NCBI GenBank assembly: GCA_015056765.1
Contig: SVFQ01000003.1
Coordinates: 146,659 to 210,658, forward strand
DNA from: Lachnospiraceae bacterium
GTDB lineage: Bacteria > Bacillota > Clostridia > Lachnospirales > Lachnospiraceae
Direction of reading: 5' to 3'
DNA: 64,000 nt
Below the pieces are notes generated by a model. The model did not search any database, had not been told where the DNA came from, and saw only the letters and a program-made list of their open reading frames with translations. The translations under genes were made by a program, and so were the position numbers. Every line of letters starts with the position of its first letter. Positions within the stretch are counted from its first letter, which is position 1. This document shows positions 18,275-26,960 of the stretch, piece after piece.

Positions 18275-18514
18275 ATGTTACATCCATCTTATATGGACCT
18301 GATGAAGGTCGTAAACAGCGGCGTAGAAGAAGGACAGGAGAAAGTTGTAAGCTCCCGTTATTCTATCGTTATGGCTACTGCAAAGAGAGCTCGTCAGATT
18401 ATCGCAGGAGATGATGTTTTGGTTGCTGATAGCAAAGGCAAAAAACCTCTTAGCATTGCAGTAGAAGAATTAGAGCAAGGAAAGATCCACATTATTAGTG
18501 ATGATGAAGAATAA
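18275..18514 (+). CDS. rpoZ: RNA polymerase omega subunit
   Basis: A 79-residue omega subunit that aids assembly of the beta' subunit. The conserved run SSRYSIVMATAKRARQI (about residues 27-43) and KPLSIAVEELEQGKI are diagnostic. The gene sits between gmk and rimO as in related Firmicutes, with AAAGGAG before ATG 18275. Its 3' end overlaps the start of rimO. Confidence 0.95.
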   Translation: MLHPSYMDLMKVVNSGVEEGQEKVVSSRYSIVMATAKRARQIIAGDDVLVADSKGKKPLSIAVEELEQGKIHIISDDEE

Positions 18515-19835
18515 GATTCTATTTACTTCTCTTGGATGCGATAAGAACCTGGTTGATTCCGAGATGATGATTGGTCTTCTTCAAGATCGAGGATATGAAT
18601 TCACAGATGATGAGCAGGAAGCGGATATTGTGGTAATCAATACCTGCTGCTTTATCGGGGATGCAAAAGAAGAAAGCATCGAGAATATCCTGGAAATGGC
18701 TGAACTTAAAAAGTCCGGACAATTAAAAGCTTTGATTGTAACAGGATGTTTAGCCCAGCGTTATAAAGAAGAAGTACAGAAAGAAATTCCGGAAGTGGAT
18801 GCCATCTTAGGTATCACCAATATCAATCAAATCGTAGACGCTATCGACGAAATATTACAAGGGAAATCAGAGAATCACATCAATGATATCAATGCACCGC
18901 TTGTATATGGCCAAAAACGTGTCGTAACCACAGGCGGTCATTTTGCTTATTTGAAGATAGCAGAAGGATGTGATAAACACTGCACTTACTGTATTATTCC
19001 GAAGATTCGTGGGGACTATCGTTCTGTACCAAAGGAAGTCTTGTTAAAAGAAGCCCGTGAATTGGTAGCATCCGGCGTAAAAGAACTGATTTTAGTGGCG
19101 CAGGAGACTACAGTATACGGCGTTGATTTATATGGACATAAGGCGTTGCCTGAGCTTTTAAGAGAGCTTTGCGCCATTGAAGACCTTCGCTGGATTCGTA
19201 TTTTATATTGCTATCCGGAAGAAATTACGGAAGAACTCATTCAGGTTATGAAAGAAGAACCGAAAATTTGTCATTATCTGGATATGCCTATTCAGCATGC
19301 CAGTGATGCGATTCTGTCTCGTATGGCACGTCGTACTTCTGAAGCAGAGCTTCGAGAGATGGTTGCCAAATTAAGAGAGGAGATCCCGGATATTTGTCTT
19401 CGTACCACATTGATTTCCGGCTTCCCGGGAGAAACCCAGGAAGATTTCGAGAAACTGTATCGCTTTGTGAATGAAATGGAATTCGATCGCTTAGGTGTGT
19501 TCTGTTATTCACCGGAAGAGGATACTCCGGCGGCCACCATGCCAAATCAGGTTCCGGAAGAAGTGAAGGCTTCCCGTAGAGATGAACTGATGGAATTGCA
19601 GCAGGCAGTGGCGTTTGAAAAGGCAGAGCGTAAAGTAGGCACCAAAATGGAAGTCCTGATCGAAGGCTTTTTGCCGGAAGATGATGTATATGTGGGACGA
19701 AGCTACATGGATGCACCGGCCATCGATGGCATGGTATTTGTCTACAGTGACAGAGAGCTTCAGACCGGAGATATGGTAATGGTAGAAGTTACCGATTCCA
19801 AGGAATACGATCTGGAAGCAAAATTATTAGATTAA
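18504..19835 (+). CDS. rimO: Ribosomal protein S12 methylthiotransferase
   Basis: Radical-SAM enzyme that methylthiolates the conserved aspartate of ribosomal protein S12. The order is UPF0004 domain with SLGCDKNLVDSEMM at the N-terminus, radical-SAM core with the cluster motif CDKHCTYC around residue 158, and a C-terminal TRAM domain. The CDKNLVDSE segment separates RimO from MiaB. GTG 18498, ATG 18501 and ATG 18504 are all in frame inside the end of rpoZ; AAGGAAAG at 18479-18486 serves any of them, and 18504 gives the start most like the family. The overlap suggests translational coupling with rpoZ. Confidence 0.93.
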   Translation: MKNKILFTSLGCDKNLVDSEMMIGLLQDRGYEFTDDEQEADIVVINTCCFIGDAKEESIENILEMAELKKSGQLKALIVTGCLAQRYKEEVQKEIPEVDAILGITNINQIVDAIDEILQGKSENHINDINAPLVYGQKRVVTTGGHFAYLKIAEGCDKHCTYCIIPKIRGDYRSVPKEVLLKEARELVASGVKELILVAQETTVYGVDLYGHKALPELLRELCAIEDLRWIRILYCYPEEITEELIQVMKEEPKICHYLDMPIQHASDAILSRMARRTSEAELREMVAKLREEIPDICLRTTLISGFPGETQEDFEKLYRFVNEMEFDRLGVFCYSPEEDTPAATMPNQVPEEVKASRRDELMELQQAVAFEKAERKVGTKMEVLIEGFLPEDDVYVGRSYMDAPAIDGMVFVYSDRELQTGDMVMVEVTDSKEYDLEAKLLD

Positions 19836-19849
19836 GATTGGAGCAGGAT

Positions 19850-20380
19850 ATGAATTTACCTAATAAACTCACCCTATTTCGAGTATTTCTGATTCCTTTT
19901 TTTGTAGTATTTTTATTGCTGGATGATCAGAATCCGGCATTTAAATGGATTGCACTGGTTATCTTTGTGGTTGCCAGCCTGACGGATTTATTGGACGGCA
20001 AGATTGCCAGAAAGTATAATCTGGTGACCAACTTCGGGAAGTTTATGGATCCCTTAGCAGACAAACTACTTGTTTGTTCCGCCATGATTTGCCTGATTGA
20101 TTTAGAGAGAATCCCATCCTGGGTAGTGCTGATTATCATCGCCAGAGAGTTTATCATCAGTGGCTTTCGTCTGGTGGCCAGTGACAATGGCGTAGTGATT
20201 GCTGCCAGCTACTGGGGCAAATTCAAGACCACCTTCCAAATGATTATGGTCATTTTAATGATTGCAAATATCCCACAGTTATCTTTACTGACCACGATTG
20301 TGATGTGGATAGCGCTTGCACTGACCATTATTTCATTGGTTGATTACTTAGTTAAAAATAAAGACGTAATGAGGGAATAA
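19850..20380 (+). CDS. pgsA: Phosphatidylglycerophosphate synthase
   Basis: CDP-diacylglycerol:glycerol-3-phosphate 3-phosphatidyltransferase, an inner-membrane enzyme of phospholipid synthesis. The 176-residue protein starts MNLPNKLTLFRV, as the family does, and holds the CDP-alcohol phosphotransferase motif DGKIAR...GKFMDPLADK (about residues 48-71) with its four aspartates, plus several membrane helices. A TTG start at 19838 is possible but ATG 19850 has GGAGCAGG well placed upstream. The gene is co-transcribed with rimO and the cinA gene. Confidence 0.93.
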   Translation: MNLPNKLTLFRVFLIPFFVVFLLLDDQNPAFKWIALVIFVVASLTDLLDGKIARKYNLVTNFGKFMDPLADKLLVCSAMICLIDLERIPSWVVLIIIAREFIISGFRLVASDNGVVIAASYWGKFKTTFQMIMVILMIANIPQLSLLTTIVMWIALALTIISLVDYLVKNKDVMRE

Positions 20381-20381
20381 C

Positions 20382-20855
20382 ATGACTTCAGAATTAGAAG
20401 AAAAACTGGTGACTGCCTTAAAATCAAAAGGAGCACATATTTCTTTTGCTGAGTCTTGCACCGGTGGCTTACTGGCTGCCGGCCTTGTAAATGTATCAGG
20501 AGCTTCGGAGGTTTTCGAAGCTTCTTTTGTTACATACTCCAATGCGCAAAAGTGCAAGGTCCTGGGTGTAAAAGAAGAGTCCATAGAAGCTTATACAGAA
20601 GTCAGTGGCATTGTAGCGGAACAGATGGCAAAAGGAGCCAAGGAAAAAGCCGGTGCAGATTATGCATTATCCACAACCGGATATGCGGGACCTACGGGTG
20701 GAACGAAAGAAAACCCGGTAGGTACCGTCTATATCGGAGTAGCCACTCCGGAGTCGGTGAAATCTTATCGATATGTGTTTTCCGGAAACCGAGAAGAAGT
20801 ACGAAATGCTGCGGTAGAGAAGGCTTACCAGCTGCTCCTGGAAGCATTTGCTTAA
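20382..20855 (+). CDS. CinA C-terminal domain protein (nicotinamide-nucleotide amidase type)
   Basis: 157 residues matching only the C-terminal (PncC) domain of CinA, which deamidates nicotinamide mononucleotide. Motifs FAESCTGGLLAAGLVNVSGAS (shortened here from the family block), SGIVAEQMAKGAK and STTGYAGPTGG are clear. The N-terminal molybdopterin-like domain of full CinA is absent, and no upstream fragment of it is present, so this is a natural stand-alone form. It lies one base after pgsA and 174 bases before recA, the usual cinA-recA neighbourhood. Confidence 0.88.
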   Translation: MTSELEEKLVTALKSKGAHISFAESCTGGLLAAGLVNVSGASEVFEASFVTYSNAQKCKVLGVKEESIEAYTEVSGIVAEQMAKGAKEKAGADYALSTTGYAGPTGGTKENPVGTVYIGVATPESVKSYRYVFSGNREEVRNAAVEKAYQLLLEAFA

Positions 20856-20961
20856 TTGCAAAAAGTTTGGTATAGTAGGATAGTCGTCCTTCCGATGATG
20901 GGAGCTCATTCGAGCATCCGACTTCCTGTTTGAATATGAGAAAAGAAATTCAGAAAAACTA
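20856..20961 (+). other. Intergenic stretch between cinA and the recA promoter
   Basis: A TGGTATAGT extended -10-like box lies near 20870-20878 and a small hairpin GCTC-ATTC-GAGC at 20904-20915. No T-tract terminator is visible, so some read-through from the yicC operon into recA is possible. I see no gene in it. Confidence 0.4.
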
Positions 20962-21015
20962 TTGACAATTTCGAACGCTTGTTTTAAATTAGTTATTAGT
21001 GAGGAACAAGCGTTC
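20962..21015 (+). promoter_or_regulatory. recA promoter with two LexA (SOS) boxes
   Basis: TTGACA at 20962-20967 and TAAATT at 20985-20990 with a 17-base spacer form the promoter. GAACGCTTGTTT at 20973-20984 lies in the spacer and GAACAAGCGTTC at 21004-21015 lies just downstream of the start site; the second is a perfect GAAC-N4-GTTC Firmicute SOS box, the first differs at one end. The two are inverted copies of each other at 11 of 12 positions. Confidence 0.88.
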
Positions 21016-21029
21016 CAAAAGGAGAGAAT

Positions 21030-22061
21030 ATGGATAATTCAGAAAAACAAAAAGCATTAGAAGCAGCACTGGCACAGTTAGATAAGATGTACGGTAAGGG
21101 TACCGTTATGAAGCTTGGGGATTCTGCTGCCAATATGAATATTGAGACGATTCCTACCGGCTCCCTCAGCCTGGATATTGCACTGGGACTTGGTGGTATT
21201 CCTAAGGGACGTATTGTTGAGATTTATGGTCCGGAGTCTTCCGGTAAGACCACTGTTACTTTGCACATGATTGCAGAAGTACAGAAGAGAGGCGGTATTG
21301 CAGGATTTATCGATGCAGAGCATGCCCTGGACCCTGTTTATGCAAAGAATATTGGTGTAGACATTGATAACCTTTATATTTCTCAGCCGGATTCCGGTGA
21401 GCAGGCTTTAGAGATTACAGAGACTATGGTGCGTTCCGGCGCAGTTGATTTGATTGTAGTAGACTCTGTAGCAGCCTTGGTACCAAAGGCAGAGATTGAT
21501 GGAGATATGGGTGATTCTCACGTAGGTCTTCAGGCGAGATTAATGTCTCAGGCACTTCGTAAGCTGACTGCTGTTATCAGCAAGTCCAATTGTACTGTTA
21601 TCTTTATCAACCAGCTTCGTGAGAAGGTGGGTATTATGTTTGGTAATCCGGAGACTACCACAGGTGGTCGTGCTCTGAAGTTCTATTCTTCTGTACGTAT
21701 GGATGTACGTCGTATTGAATCTTTGAAGCAGGGCGGTGAAGTAATCGGTAACCGTACCAGAGTAAAGGTTGTAAAGAATAAAATTGCACCTCCATTTAAG
21801 GAAGCAGAGTTTGATATTATGTTTGGCGAAGGTATTTCCAAAGAAGGAGATATCTTAGACAATGCTGTAAATATGGATATCGTAGATAAGAGCGGGGCCT
21901 GGTTTGCCTATAACGGCGATAAGATTGGACAGGGCCGTGAGAACGCGAAACAGTATCTGAAGGATCATCCGGAAATCTGTCAGGAAATCGAAGCAAAAGT
22001 CAGAGAGAAATTTGCACCGGCTACTGATGCAGAAGTGGCAGATGAGAAGGAAGATAAATAA
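21030..22061 (+). CDS. recA: Recombinase RecA
   Basis: ATP-dependent strand-exchange protein and LexA co-protease. The 343-residue sequence is canonical: Walker A GPESSGKT (residues 67-74), Walker [16 protein letters not shown], the loop [19 protein letters not shown], and a short acidic C-terminus. AAAGGAGAG precedes ATG 21030. It is controlled by two SOS boxes and is followed 11 bases later by its regulator recX. Confidence 0.98.
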   Translation: MDNSEKQKALEAALAQLDKMYGKGTVMKLGDSAANMNIETIPTGSLSLDIALGLGGIPKGRIVEIYGPESSGKTTVTLHMIAEVQKRGGIAGFIDAEHALDPVYAKNIGVDIDNLYISQPDSGEQALEITETMVRSGAVDLIVVDSVAALVPKAEIDGDMGDSHVGLQARLMSQALRKLTAVISKSNCTVIFINQLREKVGIMFGNPETTTGGRALKFYSSVRMDVRRIESLKQGGEVIGNRTRVKVVKNKIAPPFKEAEFDIMFGEGISKEGDILDNAVNMDIVDKSGAWFAYNGDKIGQGRENAKQYLKDHPEICQEIEAKVREKFAPATDAEVADEKEDK

Positions 22062-22072
22062 AAGGGATTCCT

Positions 22073-22690
22073 ATGATTGTGACGAAGTTAGAGCCTTATA
22101 CCAGAAATCGCTTTAAAGTATATCTGGATGGTGAATTTGCTTTTTTACTGTATCGCAAGGAATTAAAAGAATATCGGGTCACAGAGGGTGAAGAGCTTGC
22201 CGGGGAGGACTATGCATATATTACAGAAGTTCTTCTTAGTAAGCGAGCGAAACTAAGAGCTATGGAACTCTTAAAGACCAAGACATATACCAGGAAGCAA
22301 CTCAAAGACAAGTTGCTTCTTGGTTTTTATTCGGAAGAACTTGCTGAAGAAGCTGTGGCCTATGTGGAAAGTTTTCATTATGTAGATGATTTGACTTATG
22401 CGCAGGACTACATTCGTTATCAGTGTGATAAGAGAAGCAAGATGCGCATTAAGCAGGACCTGATGCAAAAGGGTATTTCGGCAGATCTGATAGAGGAAGC
22501 TTATAGGAAAGTGGCAGAAGTGGACCAGATTCCGCCGGAAGAGAATTTGATTAGGCAGCTTCTTGCCAAAAAGCATTTTGACATGGAAACTGCCACCTAT
22601 GAAGAGGTTCAAAAAATGAAAGCCTTCCTTTATCGCAAGGGGTTTTCCGGAGATACCATATCTCGTGTTCTTCGCGGAGAGGACTACTGA
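22073..22690 (+). CDS. recX: RecA regulator RecX
   Basis: RecX modulates RecA filaments. The 205-residue product contains the tandem three-helix repeats of the family: YTRKQLKDKLLLGFYSEELAEEAVAYV and the later YAQDYIRYQCDKRSKMRIKQDL. Position directly after recA in the same transcript supports the name. The ribosome site is weak (AAAGGGATTCC), so RecX is probably made at a lower level than RecA. Confidence 0.88.
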   Translation: MIVTKLEPYTRNRFKVYLDGEFAFLLYRKELKEYRVTEGEELAGEDYAYITEVLLSKRAKLRAMELLKTKTYTRKQLKDKLLLGFYSEELAEEAVAYVESFHYVDDLTYAQDYIRYQCDKRSKMRIKQDLMQKGISADLIEEAYRKVAEVDQIPPEENLIRQLLAKKHFDMETATYEEVQKMKAFLYRKGFSGDTISRVLRGEDY

Positions 22691-22728
22691 TATTGTGTAT
22701 TTTCATGAAAGATGAAGCCTTCTCATCC

Positions 22729-22757
22729 TTGACATACAGCATATTTACATATAAAAT
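22729..22757 (+). promoter_or_regulatory. SigA promoter of rny
   Basis: TTGACA (22729-22734), 17-base spacer, TAAAAT (22752-22757). The start site is near 22764, giving a leader of about 85 bases before RNase Y. Confidence 0.8.
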
Positions 22758-22849
22758 TTAAATGTTGATACTTATGCTATTCACCACTCTTTTAGGTGAT
22801 GATATAGATATTCGTACAATGAAAATTGAATAAGGAGGTGCTCCTGTAC

Positions 22850-24394
22850 ATGCTTACGTATATTTTGACAGCTGTATCGGTCATTCTCTTGATTGTAGTT
22901 GTAGTTTTGGCTATCAAACTGAATCAAAAAGTTCAGGGCGAGAAAAAGGTCGGAAATGCAAAAGAGCAAGCGAGAGCCATCCTTGACGAAGCCTTACGTG
23001 CTGCTGAGACGAAGAAGCGCGAGACAGAATTGGAACTCAAAGAAGAATCCATTCGCAGTAAGAATGAATTAGAGAAAGAGACCAAAGAACGTCGTGCGGA
23101 AGTTCAGAGATACGAACGTAGAATCCAGCAGAAGGAAGAAAACGTTGAGAAGAAAGCCGATGCAATTGAGAAAAAAGAAGCAAGTCTGGTAGCTAGAGAA
23201 GAGTCTCTGGAAAAACAGAAAGCTGAAATTGCGAAGCTGAATGAGCAAAGAGTACAGGAACTGGAGAGAATTTCCGGTTTAACCTCTGAACAAGCAAAAG
23301 AATACTTGTTGAAAATTGTTGAAGATGATGTGAAACACGAGTCCGCTGTTATGATCAAAGAGATGGAAACACGGGCAAAAGAGGAAGCAGAAAAGAAAGC
23401 AAAGGAATACATTATCACAGCTATTCAGAAATGTGCAGCTGATCATGTATCTGAAGCTACTATTTCCGTAGTACAGCTTCCAAGTGATGAGATGAAGGGT
23501 AGAATCATTGGTCGTGAGGGACGTAATATCCGTACCTTAGAGACCATGACAGGTGTAGATTTGATTATCGATGATACACCGGAAGCAGTGGTTCTTTCCG
23601 GATTTGATCCAATCCGAAGAGAGGTAGCAAGAATCGCTCTTGAGAAGTTGATTATCGATGGCCGTATCCATCCAGCTCGTATCGAAGAGATGGTAGAGAA
23701 AGCACAGAAAGAAGTTAATCAGCAGATTAAAGAAGCTGGTGAATCCGCAACACTGGAAGTTGGTGTACACGGTATTCATCCGGAACTTGTCAGACTTCTT
23801 GGTAAGATGAAGTTCAGAACCAGTTATGGTCAGAACGTGCTTAGACATTCTGTAGAGGTTTCTCAGATTGCTGGATTACTTGCTGCTGAGATGGGCCTTG
23901 ATGTGAGAACTGCAAAGCGTGCCGGATTATTACATGATATCGGTAAAGCAGTTGATCACGAAATGGAAGGTTCTCACGTTCAGCTGGGTGCTGATTTGTG
24001 TCGTAAGTATAAAGAATCTCCAATTGTTATCAATGCTGTAGAGTCTCATCATGGTGATGTAGAGCCTACAAGCCTTATAGCATGTATCGTACAGGCAGCT
24101 GACACGATTTCTGCAGCTAGACCGGGCGCGAGAAGAGAGAACTTAGAGACATATACCACACGTTTAAAAGAATTAGAAGAAATCGCAAACAATTTCAAAG
24201 GTGTTGATAAATCTTTTGCTATTCAGGCTGGTAGAGAAATTCGTATCATGGTAGTTCCTGAACAAGTATCTGATGCAGACATGGTACTGATGGCTAGAGA
24301 TATTTCAAAGAAGATTGAAGCTGAATTGAAGTATCCGGGTCAGATCAAAGTCAATATCATCAGAGAAAGTCGTGCAATCGACTACGCAAAATAA
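22850..24394 (+). CDS. rny: Ribonuclease Y
   Basis: Membrane-anchored endoribonuclease that begins mRNA decay in Firmicutes. The 514-residue order is typical: N-terminal membrane helix (about 2-24), long charged coiled coil (about 35-190), KH domain with [15 protein letters not shown], and HD domain with [12 protein letters not shown]. The frame extends to a TTG at 22826, but ATG 22850 has AAGGAGGTG nine bases before it and gives the normal start [10 protein letters not shown]. The gene has its own promoter and terminator. Confidence 0.96.
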   Translation: MLTYILTAVSVILLIVVVVLAIKLNQKVQGEKKVGNAKEQARAILDEALRAAETKKRETELELKEESIRSKNELEKETKERRAEVQRYERRIQQKEENVEKKADAIEKKEASLVAREESLEKQKAEIAKLNEQRVQELERISGLTSEQAKEYLLKIVEDDVKHESAVMIKEMETRAKEEAEKKAKEYIITAIQKCAADHVSEATISVVQLPSDEMKGRIIGREGRNIRTLETMTGVDLIIDDTPEAVVLSGFDPIRREVARIALEKLIIDGRIHPARIEEMVEKAQKEVNQQIKEAGESATLEVGVHGIHPELVRLLGKMKFRTSYGQNVLRHSVEVSQIAGLLAAEMGLDVRTAKRAGLLHDIGKAVDHEMEGSHVQLGADLCRKYKESPIVINAVESHHGDVEPTSLIACIVQAADTISAARPGARRENLETYTTRLKELEEIANNFKGVDKSFAIQAGREIRIMVVPEQVSDADMVLMARDISKKIEAELKYPGQIKVNIIRESRAIDYAK

Positions 24395-24404
24395 GACGAT
24401 GAAG

Positions 24405-24449
24405 AGTTGCCGTTTCGAGTGAGAAATCATTCGAACGGCAGCTTTTTTT
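24405..24449 (+). terminator. Rho-independent terminator of rny
   Basis: AGTTGCCGTTTCGA pairs with TCGAACGGCAGCT with one bulged T, followed by seven T residues to 24449. Confidence 0.9.
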
Positions 24450-24493
24450 GTTGCTTTTCTATATGGGATATTGTAAAATATCGATTAATAAGG

Positions 24494-24519
24494 TTGTATG
24501 ATTGTATACAATCATACAA
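24494..24519. promoter_or_regulatory. 26-bp perfect palindrome over the -10 region of the aminotransferase gene
   Basis: The half-site TTGTATGATTGTA (24494-24506) is followed directly by its exact reverse complement (24507-24519). It contains a -10-like TATGAT at 24497-24502 and lies 33 bases before the aminotransferase start. The length and symmetry suit a repressor operator that blocks RNA polymerase; the core ATTGTATACAAT resembles sites of some GntR-type regulators, which is only a resemblance. Confidence 0.75.
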
Positions 24520-24551
24520 TATGAGGAAAACAGGGAGAAAGAGGAGCGTCG

Positions 24552-25847
24552 ATGAAAACTTATCAGGAAATGTCCAAAGAAGAGTTACAGGCTACTTATG
24601 CAGAACTGCAAAAGCAGTTTGAAGAAGAGAAGGCAAAGGGATTGCAGCTGGATATGTCTAGAGGTAAGCCATGTAGCGAACAACTTGACACCGTAATGCC
24701 GATGATGGATGTGCTGACCAGCAAGGACTTATTGCAGTCAGAAGACGGATATGATTGTCGTAACTATGGTACTTTATACGGTATCATGGAGGCACGTCAG
24801 CTGATTGGTGACATGATTGGTGCGAAAGCAGAACAGGTTATTGTAATGGGTAATGCAAGCCTGAACATCATGTTTGATACAGTAGAGCGTTCCATGACAC
24901 AGGGTGTGTGTGGAGGTATTCCTTGGGCCAGACTGGATAGAGTGAAGTTTTTATGTCCGGCACCCGGATATGATAGACACTTTAAGATTTGCCAGTACTT
25001 TGGCATTGAAATGATTACCATTCCGATGCATGAAGATGGCCCTGATATGGATTTGGTAGAGAAGTATGTTTCTTCCGATCCTGCCGTAAAAGGCATCTGG
25101 TGTGTGCCGAAGTATTCCAATCCACAGGGATACACATACAGCGATGAAACTGTTCGTAGATTTGCTAATTTAAAACCTGCGGCCGGTGACTTCAGAATCT
25201 ATTGGGATAATGCATATTGCATCCATGATTTATATGAAGATAGAAGCGATAGCTTATTAAACATTTTGACAGAGTGCGAAAAAGCCGGAAATCCGAATCT
25301 GGTATTTGAATTCTGCTCTACTTCTAAGATTAGCTTTGCAGGTGCAGGTATTGCGGCAGTTGCTACTTCTAAAGAAAACTTAGAGTGGATTCGTCAGGGC
25401 ATGACAATCCAGACTATCGGCTATGATAAAATCAATCAGCTTCGTCATGTGAAGTATTATAAAAATATTGATGGTATTAAGGAGCAAATGAAAAAACATG
25501 CAGCCAGCATGAGACCAAAATTTGAAGCAGTGAAAGAAGTGCTGGAAAGAGAACTGGCTCCTCTTGGCATTGGTACCTGGACCAATCCAAATGGTGGCTA
25601 CTTTATCTCCTTTGAATCTTTGCCGGGATGTGCGAAAAAGATTGTGGCTAAATGCAAAGAAGCCGGTGTAATCCTTACCGACGCAGGTGCTACCTTCCCA
25701 TATGGAGTAGATCCTATGGATACCAATATTCGTATTGCACCATCTTATCCGACAGCAGAGGAGATGGCTCAGGCTACTGACCTGTTTGTGCTTTGTGTAA
25801 AACTGGTCAGCGTAGAGAAGTTGTTAAAGAAAGCCATGGCGGCATAG
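24552..25847 (+). CDS. Aspartate aminotransferase, subgroup Ic type
   Basis: A fold-type I, pyridoxal-phosphate-dependent aminotransferase of 431 residues. The segment CSTSKISFAGAG (about residues 256-267) holds the Lys that binds the cofactor, PKYSNPQGYTYS the conserved Asn, and IYWDNAYCIHDL the Asp that pairs with the pyridine nitrogen; NIRIAPSYP near the end carries the substrate carboxylate Arg. The layout with MSRGKP at the start and Cys-Pro-rich PGYDRHF matches the MocR-like/type Ic aspartate aminotransferases rather than AspC. Start ATG 24552 has AGAAAGAGGAG upstream. The 26-bp palindrome upstream suggests repression. Confidence 0.82.
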   Translation: MKTYQEMSKEELQATYAELQKQFEEEKAKGLQLDMSRGKPCSEQLDTVMPMMDVLTSKDLLQSEDGYDCRNYGTLYGIMEARQLIGDMIGAKAEQVIVMGNASLNIMFDTVERSMTQGVCGGIPWARLDRVKFLCPAPGYDRHFKICQYFGIEMITIPMHEDGPDMDLVEKYVSSDPAVKGIWCVPKYSNPQGYTYSDETVRRFANLKPAAGDFRIYWDNAYCIHDLYEDRSDSLLNILTECEKAGNPNLVFEFCSTSKISFAGAGIAAVATSKENLEWIRQGMTIQTIGYDKINQLRHVKYYKNIDGIKEQMKKHAASMRPKFEAVKEVLERELAPLGIGTWTNPNGGYFISFESLPGCAKKIVAKCKEAGVILTDAGATFPYGVDPMDTNIRIAPSYPTAEEMAQATDLFVLCVKLVSVEKLLKKAMAA

Positions 25848-25882
25848 ACTGAAAATTTCACACAATATTTCTCATAATTCAG

Positions 25883-25922
25883 AAAACTCGAAGGGAAGTG
25901 TATCTTCTTTTCGAGTTTTTTT
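25883..25922 (+). terminator. Rho-independent terminator of the aminotransferase gene
   Basis: AAAACTCGAA (25883-25892) pairs with TTCGAGTTTT (25910-25919), then T to 25922. The xerD promoter begins at once after the T-tract. Confidence 0.88.
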
Positions 25923-25930
25923 GGTATAAT
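25922..25930 (+). promoter_or_regulatory. Extended -10 promoter of the xerD-like gene
   Basis: TGGTATAAT (25922-25930) is a TGn-TATAAT extended -10 box with no good -35. The predicted start site, about seven bases later, coincides with ATG 25938. Confidence 0.7.
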
Positions 25931-25937
25931 GGATTCT

Positions 25938-26825
25938 ATGGAGAGAGAAATTTCGTCGTTTATCAATTATTTGAGACACGTCAAAAAACTAAGTGAAAAT
26001 ACGCAGAAATCCTACTATCGGGACTTAGAACGATTCGCTGCTTATATGAAAATATCCAAAGGCATCGAGGATATCCGTATTGTCAGTAATGAGATGCTGG
26101 AGGATTATTTTTCTTATCTTCGCAGAAATGGCTATAAGGACACTTCTATCTCTAGAAGTATTGCGTCTTTGAAGGCTTTTTATCATTTCCTGAAAAAAGA
26201 AGGCGTTATTGTAGAAGATTTATCTGCTGATTTAAAGGCGCCCAAAATCGAAAAGCAAGAAGTGGAAGTGCTGACTGCCTATGAGGTGAGCCTTTTACTG
26301 GATCAGCCTAAGAAGAATAAACCAAAAGGTATTCGGGACCGTGCTATGTTAGAGCTTTTATATGCTACCGGAATCAAGGTGAGCGAACTCATTCATCTAA
26401 AAGTTCGAGACGTGAATCTGTACATGGGATATATCGTAGTACAGGCGGAGCATAGGGAGCGCATGATTCCTTTTGGAACTGCGGCGAGAAATGCCCTTTT
26501 GATCTATTTGGAGGAAAGTAGAGATTTACTGTTGAAGGGGAATATCTCTGTCTATCTTTTTGTCAACGTATCCGGTACCCCTATGAGCAGGCAAGGCTTT
26601 TGGAAACTTCTGCGTTATTATGGGCAGAAAGCCGGCATCCATAAAACCATTACACCATATACGATTCGACATTCTTTTGCCATGCATCTGGTGGAGAATG
26701 GAGCGGATATCAAGAGCCTGCAAGAAATGCTGGGACACTCGGATGTGTCTATCACCCAGCGTTATACCAAACAAAAGCAAAATGAATTACAGGATGTATA
26801 TGCAAAAACTCATCCTAGAGGATAA
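25938..26825 (+). CDS. XerD-like tyrosine recombinase with altered catalytic residues
   Basis: 295 residues with a SAM-like N-terminal core-binding domain (about 1-85) and a tyrosine-recombinase catalytic domain. It resembles XerC/XerD throughout, but key residues differ: ATGIKVSEL has Lys147 for the first catalytic Arg, VVQAEHRER has Ala170 where the beta-hairpin Lys of GKGNKER would be, and TPYTIRHSF has Tyr241 for the box II His. Arg244, His267 (LGHSD) and the nucleophile Tyr276 (SITQRYT) remain. ATG 25929 overlaps the -10 box, so ATG 25938 is used; there is no ribosome site, as expected for a leaderless message. Whether it recombines dif sites is uncertain. Confidence 0.85.
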   Translation: MEREISSFINYLRHVKKLSENTQKSYYRDLERFAAYMKISKGIEDIRIVSNEMLEDYFSYLRRNGYKDTSISRSIASLKAFYHFLKKEGVIVEDLSADLKAPKIEKQEVEVLTAYEVSLLLDQPKKNKPKGIRDRAMLELLYATGIKVSELIHLKVRDVNLYMGYIVVQAEHRERMIPFGTAARNALLIYLEESRDLLLKGNISVYLFVNVSGTPMSRQGFWKLLRYYGQKAGIHKTITPYTIRHSFAMHLVENGADIKSLQEMLGHSDVSITQRYTKQKQNELQDVYAKTHPRG

Positions 26826-26854
26826 ATCTTCCGGCCTTGGTCGGAAGATTTTTT
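26824..26854 (+). terminator. Rho-independent terminator of the xerD-like gene
   Basis: AATCTTCCG (26825-26833) pairs with CGGAAGATT (26842-26850), followed by T residues to 26854. Confidence 0.9.
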
Positions 26855-26923
26855 AGGTACAAAAATATAGGGAAAAATAGTCGAATGTGTCCGGTAAACG
26901 GGAATACGCTTTTCCGTTATAGT
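26854..26923 (+). promoter_or_regulatory. Control region of the GH29-GH31 operon
   Basis: TAGGTACAAAA occurs at 26854-26864. A -10 box TATAGT lies at 26918-26923; the -35 place holds only TAAACG (26895-26900). The spacer contains the imperfect palindrome GGAATACGCTTTTCC (26901-26915). A weak -35 with an upstream motif fits activation by the YesN-like regulator; the same 11-mer lies at the same distance before the permease promoter. Confidence 0.6.
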
Positions 26924-26960
26924 AGGTTAAGGATAAGACTAGTAGGAAGGATATACCAGT

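Noticed and set aside
26901..26915. Catabolite-repression (cre) site before GH29
   Set aside because: GGAATACGCTTTTCC is roughly palindromic with a central CG, but matches the cre consensus at too few positions to call.
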